Shown here piece by piece: positions 53,423-61,667 of a stretch of 64,000 nt of DNA (its first letter is position 1; each line of letters begins with the position of its first letter). The position numbers and the translations under genes are program-made. The notes below the pieces were generated by a model. That model was given only the letters and a program-made list of their open reading frames with translations. It was not told the DNA's origin and searched no databases. This DNA is from Bacteroidales bacterium (GTDB taxonomy: Bacteria; Bacteroidota; Bacteroidia; Bacteroidales; P3), in contig JAFZXE010000028.1 in the NCBI GenBank assembly GCA_017616895.1, positions 1-64,000 of the forward strand, given 5' to 3'.

Positions 53423-53435
53423 AAAATAATATTTT

Positions 53436-53482
53436 AAAGTGTAGTTTATGATATTTTTGTATATTTGCAAAGTACACTTAAG
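53436..53482 (+). promoter_or_regulatory. Promoter and inverted-repeat operator of the DUF4143 ATPase
   Basis: -7 box TATATTTG at 53460-53467, lying between inverted repeats AAGTGTA (53437-53443) and TACACTT (53473-53479). Arms straddle the promoter, as expected of an autoregulator site; binding is inference. Confidence 0.5.
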
Positions 53483-53491
53483 AATAATATT

Positions 53492-54766
53492 ATGGACAAA
53501 CAACTCATAAAGAGCGTTATCGTTGAAAAACAGCAGCAAATCAGTCAGGTGGAATTGCTGCAACGAGGTGAGGTCTTCGATAAAAAATCAAGTTATGTAC
53601 TCATCGGTATCCGGCGTGCCGGCAAATCATATACCCTCTATCAGGACATCCTCTCAAAGCTCTCGTCGGGAGACGCTAAAGTTGAGGACATCCTCTATAT
53701 AAACTTTGAGGATGAGCGCATTGCACCTATCACAGGGAACGAATTGGGACTAATACTTGATGCTTATTGGGAGTTGTATGACCAAAAACATCCCTATATC
53801 TATCTTGATGAGATACAGAACATCGACGGCTGGGAGAAGTTCGCCCGACGTCTGACCGAGGAGAAGCGCAAAGTGATGATCACCGGCAGCAATGCCAAGA
53901 TGCTCAGCCGCGAGATTGCCTCAACCCTCGGAGGCAGCTATGTCCAACGACACATATACCCCTTCTCGTTCAAAGAATATCTCGATTATCATGGTGTTGG
54001 CTTTAGCCGCAACTGGGAATTCAATCCAGAATTGCGACGGTCGATTGTCCGTCATTTCACCGAGTACTTCATTCATGGAGGCTTTGCCGAGTCGTTCGAC
54101 AAGGTTGACAAGCGAGAGTGGCTTACCTCGCTTTACCAGAAGATATTGATGGGCGACATCGTGGAGCGAAACAAGATTCGTAACCCTCGTATCCTACGGC
54201 TGCTTGCCCGTAAGTTGGCCGAGAGTGTGATGCAGCCCACCACCCTTAAACGGTTGGAGAATATCATCAAGTCAACTGGCGACAGCATCAGCCCCACTGT
54301 GTTGAAAGATTATCTCGGCTATATGGAGGATGCCTATCTCATCATCTCCATTCCCAATCTTGTCTCGCCCATTACCGAACAGCAGACCATAATGAAGCGT
54401 TATTTTGCCGACAATGGTATCCTCGGCCTTTTCTTTGTGGGGGGAGAAACAAAGTTGCTGGAGAACATCGTGGCCGTCCATTTGAACCGACAGTATCCCA
54501 GCACTCCCGACGAGCAGCGTCTGTTCTATTACAACAAAGGCGTGGAGGTGGATTTCTGTGTTCCCGAGGACAATCTGGCCATACAGGTATCGTACAGCAT
54601 CGACGACAGCACCACATACGAGCGTGAGGTGGGCGGTATGGCGAAGTTCTTGAAGGCTTATAAGCAATATCGGGGAATGGTTGTCACCTGGGACACCGAG
54701 CGACAGATTACCGAGGGCGGCATCACCATAGATGTGGTACCAGTATGGAAATGGTTATTACAATGA
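53492..54766 (+). CDS. AAA ATPase with DUF4143 domain
   Basis: 424 residues from ATG 53492 (longer frame from 53465 overlaps the promoter). Walker A LIGIRRAGKSYTLYQ (about 38-52), Walker B PYIYLDEIQNIDGWEKF (about 102-118), then ITGSNAKMLSREIASTLGGSYVQRHIYPFSFKEYL (in parts) and the C-terminal DUF4143 with FYYNKGVEVDFCVPEDNLAIQVSY, a restriction-like (E/D-VDF) fold. Very common in Bacteroidota accessory regions, function unsettled, often linked to mobile or defence loci. Bracketed by 20-bp direct repeats. Confidence 0.85.
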   Translation: MDKQLIKSVIVEKQQQISQVELLQRGEVFDKKSSYVLIGIRRAGKSYTLYQDILSKLSSGDAKVEDILYINFEDERIAPITGNELGLILDAYWELYDQKHPYIYLDEIQNIDGWEKFARRLTEEKRKVMITGSNAKMLSREIASTLGGSYVQRHIYPFSFKEYLDYHGVGFSRNWEFNPELRRSIVRHFTEYFIHGGFAESFDKVDKREWLTSLYQKILMGDIVERNKIRNPRILRLLARKLAESVMQPTTLKRLENIIKSTGDSISPTVLKDYLGYMEDAYLIISIPNLVSPITEQQTIMKRYFADNGILGLFFVGGETKLLENIVAVHLNRQYPSTPDEQRLFYYNKGVEVDFCVPEDNLAIQVSYSIDDSTTYEREVGGMAKFLKAYKQYRGMVVTWDTERQITEGGITIDVVPVWKWLLQ

Positions 54767-54775
54767 CTTGAATAT

Positions 54776-54795
54776 GATAGGTCGGAGTTGATAAT
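54776..54795. repeat. 20-bp direct repeat, right copy
   Basis: GATAGGTCGGAGTTGATAAT, ten bases after the ATPase stop. Confidence 0.75.
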
Positions 54796-54804
54796 GGGGA
54801 AAAC

Positions 54805-54840
54805 AAACAAGGGACCGCCAAACTCGTGACGGTCCCGCTG
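54805..54840. terminator. Hairpin GGGACCG...CGGTCCC
   Basis: 7-bp stem with a 12-base loop, T-rich on the minus-strand side (CCCTTGTTTGTTTT), so it may end minus-strand transcription from the DUF1016 remnant. Confidence 0.5.
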
Positions 54841-55020
54841 ACTGCCATTTTTACCGAATTCCCCGAAATTTAAAGCAAACAGGCGGCTCGCTTGAGTCGC
54901 CTGTATATTTCCTCTGTTGTTTGTGACAGGTGCCAGTCCCTTGTCACTTACATTAGCCCCTTTGCATAGTATGCTGACATTAAATTGCTTATTGTATTTT
55001 CTTCTCATTTTTACAGGACA

Positions 55021-55320
55021 CTAATGACTCCAAGTCAATTGTCCAGACACCGTCTGGATTTTCGGGGACCGTAGATAGAAGAGCCTCATATTAAATAGAT
55101 TAGACCTAGAATAACCTTTGCCCCGAAGCCGTGTGAGGTCTCTTGACAAGGTTGTCAATAGTTGTTTCCCGTATTCAGCTTTGACGTTGCCGTGCTGCTC
55201 ATATTCCACTATGTACCTACCCGTTGCCCAACTTGCATCAAGCAACTCTGTGTTTACGGCAAGAGCAGCATTTTCTTTGGCCTTATCCCACACGCCTGAA
55301 ATAAGTGAGACTTGTCTCAC
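55021..55320 (-). pseudogene. DUF1016 (YhcG-type nuclease) N-terminal remnant
   Basis: 99 codons: VWDKAKENAALAVNTELLDA, SWATGRYIVEYEQHGNVKAE, YGKQLLTTLSRDLTRLRGKG and YSRSNLFNMRLFYLRSPKIQ, then QLTWSH and a stop. This is the first third of the DUF1016 family (usually ~350 residues, with a C-terminal PD-(D/E)xK nuclease), cut off just after LTWSH. Nothing downstream continues it. Confidence 0.7.
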
Positions 55321-55363
55321 TTATTGGGAAGTCAGATAAAACCTACGCATATAGATCAGATAA

Positions 55364-55387
55364 CACTATAATCATATAATTATAGTG
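55364..55387. promoter_or_regulatory. 24-bp palindrome upstream of the DUF1016 remnant
   Basis: CACTATAAT-CATATA-ATTATAGTG: 9-bp perfect arms. Operator-like site. Confidence 0.45.
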
Positions 55388-55458
55388 ACACAAACGCAAC
55401 GATTTATGAAAAACTTTTGAGGAGATTTTATTATAATAAGAACACTCGTACCTCGTTA

Positions 55459-57918
55459 CTATTTCAAGAATCCTAATGTATAAACCATTGGCCTCATTTT
55501 GTCTGCGAGTGCTTTGAATAATTTATTGAACTCGTCCAAATTGTTCTTGCCGTATTCTTTTGCCAATGCTTTTATTTGATACCAACCACAATCCCAATTC
55601 ATTATTTGATACTCGGGGTTGCTGCCATTGAACAATTCCCTGAATTTGAATGTCGACCGCACTATTTCATTTGCCTTATTGAGAACGGCTTGCGCCTCTG
55701 TCGATAGAGCTATATCCTGAAGTTTCCGATAAATGTACCTTTCGTTGGAAGTCCTTGCATCGTTATAACATTCGTCAAAGTGATTTTCACTTGCCAATTG
55801 TGGGATTTCATCTTTACTCATCCAAAAGAATTCGTTATAGACGTTCCATCTTTTGCCTTCGAATTCTACCTGACGAAGTGAAGATTGATTTGATGCGGAA
55901 TGGAAAATAGAGAATACAATAGAGTCATTCTGATACTCTTGAAAAGATGGATGCAATTCATTGGGCGCGAGGTATTCGTCTTTAGAGTTTACCCAGTTTT
56001 TCTCAATGAGTTTACGCGCAGCAAAAAGAGCAGTACATCTCGCAAAGTTATCAATATTAATATCCAATGTTGACACATGTCGCGAAACGGGCATTGTCAT
56101 CAAGTAGACATCCGAAGCATTTGCGTCAACATTATTTCTATCATTCACAAAGAATGCAACATCACAATAGACTGGTTTTATTGTGTTGGAAATATTGAGT
56201 GCAGACTTTGCTGTGATACAATCTCTTGATTTTGCGTTTTTTTGTTTTGTTTTTGCCCAATTCATTGCTGAATTTAGCGAGTCTATATTGTAAACATTCT
56301 TTTCTCCAACTACATTGATTTCACCACCAACATCGTCAATTAATTCATGCCGGAAGTTTTCTTTATCAATGCATTCCCCGCTTTTCCATATTGTGAATGA
56401 TATACCCCAACTATCCGATACGTCTGAGAAATGGCTTGCTTGGAACTGGCACGCATTTACAAAAGCGAAATCCGTCAAAAACCTTTTCCTAAATGCCTTC
56501 CAACTTGGTCCTGTCATAAAAAGCGAAGGTGAATACAAACCAATATAACAATTTGTAAGACCAAAAACTTCTTTAATCCTCAAGATTCTATACAAAAACT
56601 GGGCATAGAGATTTTGACTACATGCGCCCATTTTCTCATTAAGCATCAACTTATTGATTTTAGTCTTAGCTATACCTTCTTTGCTACTATTGCTGGCTGC
56701 AAAACCATTTGCCGCCATCCCATAAGGAGGATTCAAGAGAAATAGCATTGGTTTGTTTTGTTGCAATGCTGTATGTAACCCTTGAGGCAGTTTCGAGTTG
56801 TATTGTACCAAGTCTGCTGGTGCTGGGATATAATCATTTAAGAAATCAAATTGGAATTTTGTTGCTTCAAGATTATAACTTGCACCCATATCCAACTCGC
56901 TTTGAAATAGCGTTGAGCAATATAATTCGCTGAAATGATAGTCACGTGTAAGATTACCACTACCCCAACAATTATCCCAAACCACAAACCGATCCCTCCA
57001 ATCGCTTCCCAGCATTCTCTCAAGCATATTATGAGCATAGTCGACAAAAAGAGTAGGTGTCCAAAAGTCACCCTTCATACGCCTATCGAAATCTTCTATC
57101 AGACGGTCTGCTATAGCAGTCATTCGAGTCTTTTCTTGCGGTGTGTAGTTTCTGTCAAAATAGCCGAAGAATGACTTAAAATTGCTGCCGTCCATATTCA
57201 CATTCTTACCATTGCAGACAAGTATGTTAGGATTAGCCGGGTGTTGATAGTAGTTGGTTGAATCGTTCAACACGCCCATAAAAATACCTACGGTATCGTG
57301 ACCATTCAGATTGTTTTTCCTTTTAAGAACATTTTTGCAGAAATAGTCAAAGATATTAGAAATATTGTGCTCGGTAACTCGTACATATCGTTGAACATTA
57401 TACGCTAAATCTTGTATCTTTTCTGCGACAGCTTTAAAACTGAAATTCTCATCAACAATAAAGACAAACGGGTTTATATCGGCATCATTGGCTATTTTGG
57501 CAACCATTTCTGGGTAATTAGCGTAAGCCTTTGAGGGTGCGGAATCCCAATTGACATCTTCGTCAAGATATTTTAAAAGAGGATTTGTGTGAAGGGCAAA
57601 GCATTCATTTTTATCACCAACAAGGCAGACGTTTGGTACAATCTTGCCATCGAGCTCAAACATCTTTAAGTACCACACCACCTGAATCAGAACCTTAGCT
57701 TTCCCTGACTTTTCGTTGAGTAACTCGTCTAACTTATACTCAATAATCAAGCGGAATTTTCTTCCGTCAACAACGGGTTCCATATATCCGTCGCACTGGA
57801 ACGGATAGGTATAATCTGTATTGGGAAAATAAAGACATAATCCATTCTTGTATGGAGTTTCGACGCCTCGTTCGTCAATAACATCTTTTATCAAATCGTA
57901 GAATTTGCTCTTGCTCAT
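55459..57918 (-). CDS. Type IIG-like restriction-modification protein
   Basis: 819 residues from ATG 57918 (start of MSKSKFYDLIKDVIDERGVE); a longer frame to 58038 overlaps an inverted repeat and looks artefactual. N-terminal nuclease-like part: FQCDGYMEP then FRLIIEYKLD (D...ExK), WYLKMFELDG. The methylase half has a SAM motif VVWDNCWGSGNLTRDY and the catalytic LLNPPYGMAANG (NPPY), typical N6-adenine type, followed by a target-recognition C-terminus. One polypeptide with nuclease plus methylase defines type IIG; specificity unknown. AT-rich, likely acquired. Confidence 0.75.
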   Translation of the reverse strand: MSKSKFYDLIKDVIDERGVETPYKNGLCLYFPNTDYTYPFQCDGYMEPVVDGRKFRLIIEYKLDELLNEKSGKAKVLIQVVWYLKMFELDGKIVPNVCLVGDKNECFALHTNPLLKYLDEDVNWDSAPSKAYANYPEMVAKIANDADINPFVFIVDENFSFKAVAEKIQDLAYNVQRYVRVTEHNISNIFDYFCKNVLKRKNNLNGHDTVGIFMGVLNDSTNYYQHPANPNILVCNGKNVNMDGSNFKSFFGYFDRNYTPQEKTRMTAIADRLIEDFDRRMKGDFWTPTLFVDYAHNMLERMLGSDWRDRFVVWDNCWGSGNLTRDYHFSELYCSTLFQSELDMGASYNLEATKFQFDFLNDYIPAPADLVQYNSKLPQGLHTALQQNKPMLFLLNPPYGMAANGFAASNSSKEGIAKTKINKLMLNEKMGACSQNLYAQFLYRILRIKEVFGLTNCYIGLYSPSLFMTGPSWKAFRKRFLTDFAFVNACQFQASHFSDVSDSWGISFTIWKSGECIDKENFRHELIDDVGGEINVVGEKNVYNIDSLNSAMNWAKTKQKNAKSRDCITAKSALNISNTIKPVYCDVAFFVNDRNNVDANASDVYLMTMPVSRHVSTLDINIDNFARCTALFAARKLIEKNWVNSKDEYLAPNELHPSFQEYQNDSIVFSIFHSASNQSSLRQVEFEGKRWNVYNEFFWMSKDEIPQLASENHFDECYNDARTSNERYIYRKLQDIALSTEAQAVLNKANEIVRSTFKFRELFNGSNPEYQIMNWDCGWYQIKALAKEYGKNNLDEFNKLFKALADKMRPMVYTLGFLK

Positions 57919-57990
57919 AAGTTGTATTCTTATTTTCGAACCCAACTGCCTTTCTTTGAGAAGAGCGTAAAAAGAACCGCGAGCTTCTGT

Positions 57991-58100
57991 CAAACTCGAG
58001 GTCCTAGGAAAACCCGTAACATCAACAAGAAAGCTCACGGTATCATCCGCGAGCGTTTCTCTCTTCTTTTTTGATGTTACTTTCGAAATTTCCTAGGTTT
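57991..58100. repeat. Long imperfect inverted repeat at the type IIG gene 5' end
   Basis: Left arm 57991-58042 and right arm 58049-58105 are imperfect complements over ~50 bases (shared cores AAACTCGA, CCTAGGAAA, GTAACATCAA, CTCGCGG), centred on TATCATC. Would fold into a large hairpin in the leader. Confidence 0.6.
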
Positions 58101-58109
58101 CGAGTTTAT

Positions 58110-58260
58110 CAAAGAAAAGCAAAAACGCTTCTAAATTATTTAATTATTGTTGTTTATCTTTCTCTATCGTTGTGATTTTGGTTAATACTTATCGTTTTGT
58201 TTTCAATTTGCAATATTACTAAAAAATCCTGATTCTACACCAAAAATGACGCAGGGCATA
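58110..58260. other. AT-rich leader of the type IIG gene
   Basis: Very AT-rich with no ORF; no convincing -7 box found on the minus strand. Confidence 0.3.
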
Positions 58261-58357
58261 CTCTGTGTGAATTCACAGTTCACAATTCACACAGATAAAT
58301 AAGTTGGTGTAACACGAAAAAACTAACGGCAGCGGGCCGAGGGCACGCTGCTGTTGG

Positions 58358-59059
58358 CTAATTCTGAGTGGCGGGATGGACGGGACGGACGGAGCGGCCG
58401 AAGTCGCGCATGCCGTCAAACACATCCTGGTAGCCGGAGAAGAAGCCCATTCCCCAGGCGTATAACGGTTCGCTGTCGAGTATCGACGACGACCAGTAGC
58501 GGCCATAAATGCCCTCACCGTCGAGCGAACTGCCATACATGCCGCCCGCTGCAGGAATGAAGATACTGTGGCCGTTGGATGCGGTAAACTTGCGTCCATT
58601 AACGCCGTTCACGGTTGTCCAGGCCGACGTGGTATTCTCAAGCAGCTCCAGCCACTCGGCCTTGGTCGGTATTCTTGCGCCGTTTCCGAGTGTCTGTGTG
58701 GCGACGTCGTCCGTAGGCTGCAAGGTGAGCAGGTTATCCACCGCGCCGTACCACTCGGCTGTGTTATACTTGTACAAAACGTACCCGTTTTCCCCATTGT
58801 TGTCGCCGAGCGAGTATTGCTCCCAAAGGTATTCGCTTACAGTATCGACCATACCCCAAGCGTAGAAGTTGCCGTAGCCTTCGGGCGTCGTCGCACCGAC
58901 GTTACATTCCGCCCAAAGCAAGCCGCTCGGCAAGCCGAGATCGACATAGCCTTCGGGGACATTCTGGTTGTCAGGTTCATCGTCGTCATCGTGCCTCTCG
59001 CACGACGCCATTCCCAAGGTCAGCAGCGCTGCAACCGCAAAATAAAACATCTTTTTCAT
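58358..59059 (-). CDS. Lipoprotein with one Fib_succ_major domain
   Basis: 233 residues: lipoprotein signal with lipobox GMASC (Cys about 20), acidic linker (HDDDDEPDNQN), then one domain YVDLGLPSGLLWAECNVGATTP ... FYAWGMV ... ARIPTKAEWLELLENT ... IFIPAAGGMYGSSL ... YWSSSI ... GRSVRPVHP. Paralogue of the secreted three-domain protein at 9536. Promoter TATCTTTG as complement at 59106-59113. Confidence 0.82.
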   Translation of the reverse strand: MKKMFYFAVAALLTLGMASCERHDDDDEPDNQNVPEGYVDLGLPSGLLWAECNVGATTPEGYGNFYAWGMVDTVSEYLWEQYSLGDNNGENGYVLYKYNTAEWYGAVDNLLTLQPTDDVATQTLGNGARIPTKAEWLELLENTTSAWTTVNGVNGRKFTASNGHSIFIPAAGGMYGSSLDGEGIYGRYWSSSILDSEPLYAWGMGFFSGYQDVFDGMRDFGRSVRPVHPATQN

Positions 59060-59105
59060 AGCATATTGTATTTGAGGGTTATAATTTCAATAAAAAACAA
59101 CATTG

Positions 59106-59113
59106 CAAAGATA
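59106..59113 (-). promoter_or_regulatory. -7 box (TATCTTTG) of the lipoprotein gene
   Basis: Minus strand TATTTTGTATCTTTGCAATG, 47 bases before its ATG. Confidence 0.6.
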
Positions 59114-59188
59114 CAAAATAGTTTTGAATGATTAGCTTTAAATAAAAAAACAGCGAAAACGTGTTTGGTAAATTAAGAAAAAAATTTG

Positions 59189-59196
59189 TAACTTTG
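59189..59196 (+). promoter_or_regulatory. -7 box (TAACTTTG) of small-ORF cassette B
   Basis: AATTTGTAACTTTGCAGG, 11 bases before the ATG at 59207. Confidence 0.55.
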
Positions 59197-59206
59197 CAGG
59201 AAAGAG

Positions 59207-59326
59207 ATGATGAATATGTCATTCTGCAAGAAGATAAATATCAGTAATTTGGGATGTATTGGTAAAATACACCCGACAACGGCGGTGCAAAACATGCCGC
59301 TGCAAGATATTGTCGCACAGAGATAA
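59207..59326 (+). CDS. Candidate 39-residue peptide, cassette B
   Basis: MMNMSFCKKINISNLGCIGK then IHPTTAVQNMPLQDIVAQR and TAA at 59324-59326. Partner of the 12195-12308 ORF by its CK(K/N) start and QN(L/M)PLQ(H/D)I core. Predicted transcript start lies only a few bases ahead of the ATG. Two cysteines. The stop is followed by exactly 12 bases and then array B. Confidence 0.4.
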   Translation: MMNMSFCKKINISNLGCIGKIHPTTAVQNMPLQDIVAQR

Positions 59327-59338
59327 ACTGTGTTCCCC

Positions 59339-59459
59339 TCCGTATCAACGCCGTATCACCTACGTATCAACTCCGTATCAAGTACGTATCACCTCTAAGA
59401 CCCATTCTATACCCCTCCTATACCCCTTCGGTATTTCTCCTACATTTCTCCTAGTGTGA
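59339..59459. repeat. 11-bp-period degenerate array B (11 units)
   Basis: Units in register: TCCGTATCAAC, GCCGTATCACC, TACGTATCAAC, TCCGTATCAAG, TACGTATCACC, TCTAAGACCCA, TTCTATACCCC, TCCTATACCCC, TTCGGTATTTC, TCCTACATTTC, TCCTAG-plus. Same order of unit types as array A: GTATCA units first, then TATACCCC units, then TTTC and CCTAG units. Confidence 0.8.
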
Positions 59460-59660
59460 AGTGTGAATTGTGAATTGTGAAGTGTGAATTGTGAACTGTG
59501 ACCTGTGAAGTGTGACCTGTGAACTGTGACCTGTGACCTGTGAGGGGTGGTTTGTTGGGAGTGTTTGTTGTTGGGGTGGTGGTTTTGTGGGGTGAATGTT
59601 GGGGTGGTGGTTTTGTGGGGTGGGAATTATGGGAAATATGGGAATTATGGGAATTATGGG
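59455..59660. repeat. GTGAATTGTGAA / GTGACCTGTGA words and GT-rich runs
   Basis: Words GTGAATTGTGAAGT, GTGACCTGTGA, then GGGGTGGTGGTTTTGTGGGG-like GT-rich sequence (59541-59622) and ATTATGGGA repeats. No gene. Confidence 0.55.
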
Positions 59661-59702
59661 AGTAAACTATGACTTTACCTAGTATAGACGAAACATTTTT
59701 CG

Positions 59703-59710
59703 TACTTTTG
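59703..59710 (+). promoter_or_regulatory. -7 box (TACTTTTG)
   Basis: CGTACTTTTGCACC 24 bases before the TraB/GumN ATG. Confidence 0.55.
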
Positions 59711-59733
59711 CACCCCAATAAAAACATCGCACT

Positions 59734-60645
59734 ATGAAAAGATTCTTCTTCGCGGTCATCTTGACGACCTTCGCTATCAGCGCCGCACAGGCGCAGCTGC
59801 TGTACAAGATAAGCGGTAACGGATTGGAGAAACCCAGCTATATCGTAGGTACCTACCATCTGGCGCCTGCCTCGTTTGCCGAAAAGATACCTGGATTGAA
59901 CGCGGCCTTCGAGTCGTGCGAACAGGTTTATGGCGAGATAGACATGCGCGAGACCTCGAAGCCCGAGAAGCAGCTGGAGCTGCAGCAGAAACAGATGCTG
60001 CCCGACGGCAAGACGCTCACGTCGCTGCTCACGGGCGAACAGCTGAACAAACTGAACGCCCTGCTGCGCGAGGTGCTGGGCAAAGACCTCAACAACGAGG
60101 CGATGGCGGCGCAGCTGAACCGCCTCTCGCCGGCGCTGATTTCGAACACCATAATGCTCTACACCTACGCCAAAGACAACCCCGACCTGCTGACCTCCGA
60201 CCAGTCGAAACTGATTGACGGCTACTTCCAGTTCGCCGCAGCCGAGAAAGGCAAAGCTGTGAAAGGCTTCGAGACAGCCGACTTCCAGATGGAGGCGCTG
60301 TTCGGAAAGTCACTCGAGCAACAGCTGGAAGACCTGATGTGCATGGTGGAGAACTACCGCGAAACGGTGGATATGGCCGAGTTTGTGACGGAGGCCTACT
60401 TCTCGCAGGACCTCGACCAACTGCTGGATTTGAGCGAAGATGAGGCAGCGAGCAGCTGCGGCTCGTCGGAGGAAGATAACGACAAACTCATATATGACCG
60501 CAACGCCGACTGGGTGAAGGCGATGCCCGCAATCATGAAGGAGAAACCGACCTTCTTCGCCGTCGGCGCGATGCACCTCTGCGGCGATAGAGGGGTGCTC
60601 GCCCTACTGAAAGAGGCGGGATACACGGTGGAAGCGGTGAAATGA
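59734..60645 (+). CDS. TraB/GumN-family (Tiki-like) protein
   Basis: 303 residues: signal peptide (to AAQAQ), then the family's metal-site motifs YIVGTYHLAP (GxxH, about 32-41) and, near the end, FFAVGAMHLCGDRGVLALLKEAGY (about 270-293). Glu in VYGEIDM also fits. Possibly a periplasmic metalloprotease-like enzyme; function in bacteria unclear. Confidence 0.85.
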   Translation: MKRFFFAVILTTFAISAAQAQLLYKISGNGLEKPSYIVGTYHLAPASFAEKIPGLNAAFESCEQVYGEIDMRETSKPEKQLELQQKQMLPDGKTLTSLLTGEQLNKLNALLREVLGKDLNNEAMAAQLNRLSPALISNTIMLYTYAKDNPDLLTSDQSKLIDGYFQFAAAEKGKAVKGFETADFQMEALFGKSLEQQLEDLMCMVENYRETVDMAEFVTEAYFSQDLDQLLDLSEDEAASSCGSSEEDNDKLIYDRNADWVKAMPAIMKEKPTFFAVGAMHLCGDRGVLALLKEAGYTVEAVK

Positions 60646-60724
60646 GGAGAGCCGGAAAGATGACGGATGAGCCACAAATCGAAGCAAAATATCACTATAT
60701 ACAATAATAATACAAAAAATGTGT

Positions 60725-60732
60725 TATTTTTG
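60725..60732 (+). promoter_or_regulatory. -7 box (TATTTTTG) almost at the bamD start
   Basis: TATTTTTGCATT with the bamD ATG at 60737, five bases downstream, so the mRNA would start at or near the start codon (leaderless). No clear -33 element. Confidence 0.45.
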
Positions 60733-60736
60733 CATT

Positions 60737-61549
60737 ATGAAACGAATTCAGCAAGTCTGCATTATATTATTGTCCGTCATTGTCTTATGCGGTTGCAACG
60801 GCACCGAGAAGTTGGTTAAAAGCAACGATTTCGACGCCAAATACAAGGCGGCGATGGAGTATTACGAGCAGGGACGCTACACAAAAGCCATCCAGTTGTT
60901 TGAAAATCTTTCGATGCACTACCGCGGACGCGACTACTCGGAGAACATCTCGTGGTACTACGCCCAGTCGCTGCTGAAAGAGAAGGACTACTATACTGCG
61001 GCGTACCAGTTCAAGAGCTTCGTGCGCCAGTTCCCGTACAGCCGCAACGCAGAGGAGGCTCTGTTCCTCTCGGCATACTGCAAATACCAGGACTCGCCGT
61101 CCTACACCCTCGACCAGACGGCCACCAGAGAGGCGATAACAGAGATGGAGCAGTTTGTCGATAAATACCCGCAGTCGGTGCATATCCCCGAGGTCAACCA
61201 GTATCTCGACGAGCTGCGCAACAAACTGATGATGAAGGATTACGAAATCGCCTACGGCTACTATAAGATTGAGGCATACCACGCGGCATACGTCTCGCTG
61301 CAACATTTCCTGAACTACTACCCCGAATCGGACAAACGCGAGGAGGCGATGTACTACATGCTCAAGTCGGGTTACGAATACGGCATCAACAGCCGCGAGG
61401 ACAAGATGAAAGAGCGCCTGCAGCAGGTGGTCAACGACTTCGAGAAGTTCTCGGCATCGTTCTCGAACTCGAAATACCTCGCCAACGCGCAGACGATATA
61501 CACCAAGAGCCGCTCGGCGCTGGCGAAACTGGAGAATAGTGGCCAGTAG
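60737..61549 (+). CDS. bamD: Outer-membrane assembly lipoprotein BamD
   Basis: 270 residues from ATG 60737 (the ORF from 60719 would put MCYFCI ahead of the signal peptide and overlaps the promoter). Lipobox VLCGC (Cys about 21), then TPR units YYEQGRYTKAIQLFENL, KDYYTAAYQFKSFVRQFPYSRNAEEALFL (in parts), matching BamD. Partner of BamA in barrel insertion. Cotranscribed or adjacent with omega subunit and coaBC, a conserved Bacteroidota gene order. Confidence 0.88.
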   Translation: MKRIQQVCIILLSVIVLCGCNGTEKLVKSNDFDAKYKAAMEYYEQGRYTKAIQLFENLSMHYRGRDYSENISWYYAQSLLKEKDYYTAAYQFKSFVRQFPYSRNAEEALFLSAYCKYQDSPSYTLDQTATREAITEMEQFVDKYPQSVHIPEVNQYLDELRNKLMMKDYEIAYGYYKIEAYHAAYVSLQHFLNYYPESDKREEAMYYMLKSGYEYGINSREDKMKERLQQVVNDFEKFSASFSNSKYLANAQTIYTKSRSALAKLENSGQ

Positions 61550-61552
61550 TCA

Positions 61553-61602
61553 GGTGCGTGCCCGCACAGGGGTCGTGCCCGACAGGGGTCGTGCCCGACA
61601 GG
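61553..61602 (+). repeat. Three GC-rich words after bamD
   Basis: GTGCGTGCCCGCACAGGGG, TCGTGCCCGACAGGGG and TCGTGCCCGACAGGGC in a row, three bases after the bamD stop. Confidence 0.7.
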
Positions 61603-61667
61603 GCGATTGGATATCAGTCACTAACACTATAACGCAATTACACAATAACGCAATAACATCAACATCA

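Larger units (their letters stand above)
53150..53425 (-). ncRNA. Candidate structured RNA (unknown class) on minus strand
   Basis: Read on the minus strand: a long-range stem GAAAAGACA / TGTCTTTTC with inner ATGCG / CGCAT; inside it a GNRA hairpin CCTCGAAAGAGG and TGAGGG...CCCTCA; then AGCACCTGA...TCAGGTGCT followed by TTTTATT, a terminator; plus an 8-bp GCCGCCTC/GAGGCGGC pairing. This density of nested stems ending in a terminator looks like a structured transcript of ~230 bases. A 49-codon ORF overlaps (next entry). Not RNase P, tmRNA or SRP as far as I can see. Confidence 0.45.

Noticed and set aside
53150..53425. RNase P RNA, tmRNA or SRP RNA
   Set aside because: None of the hallmark conserved segments of those RNAs could be found; length also does not fit RNase P or tmRNA.
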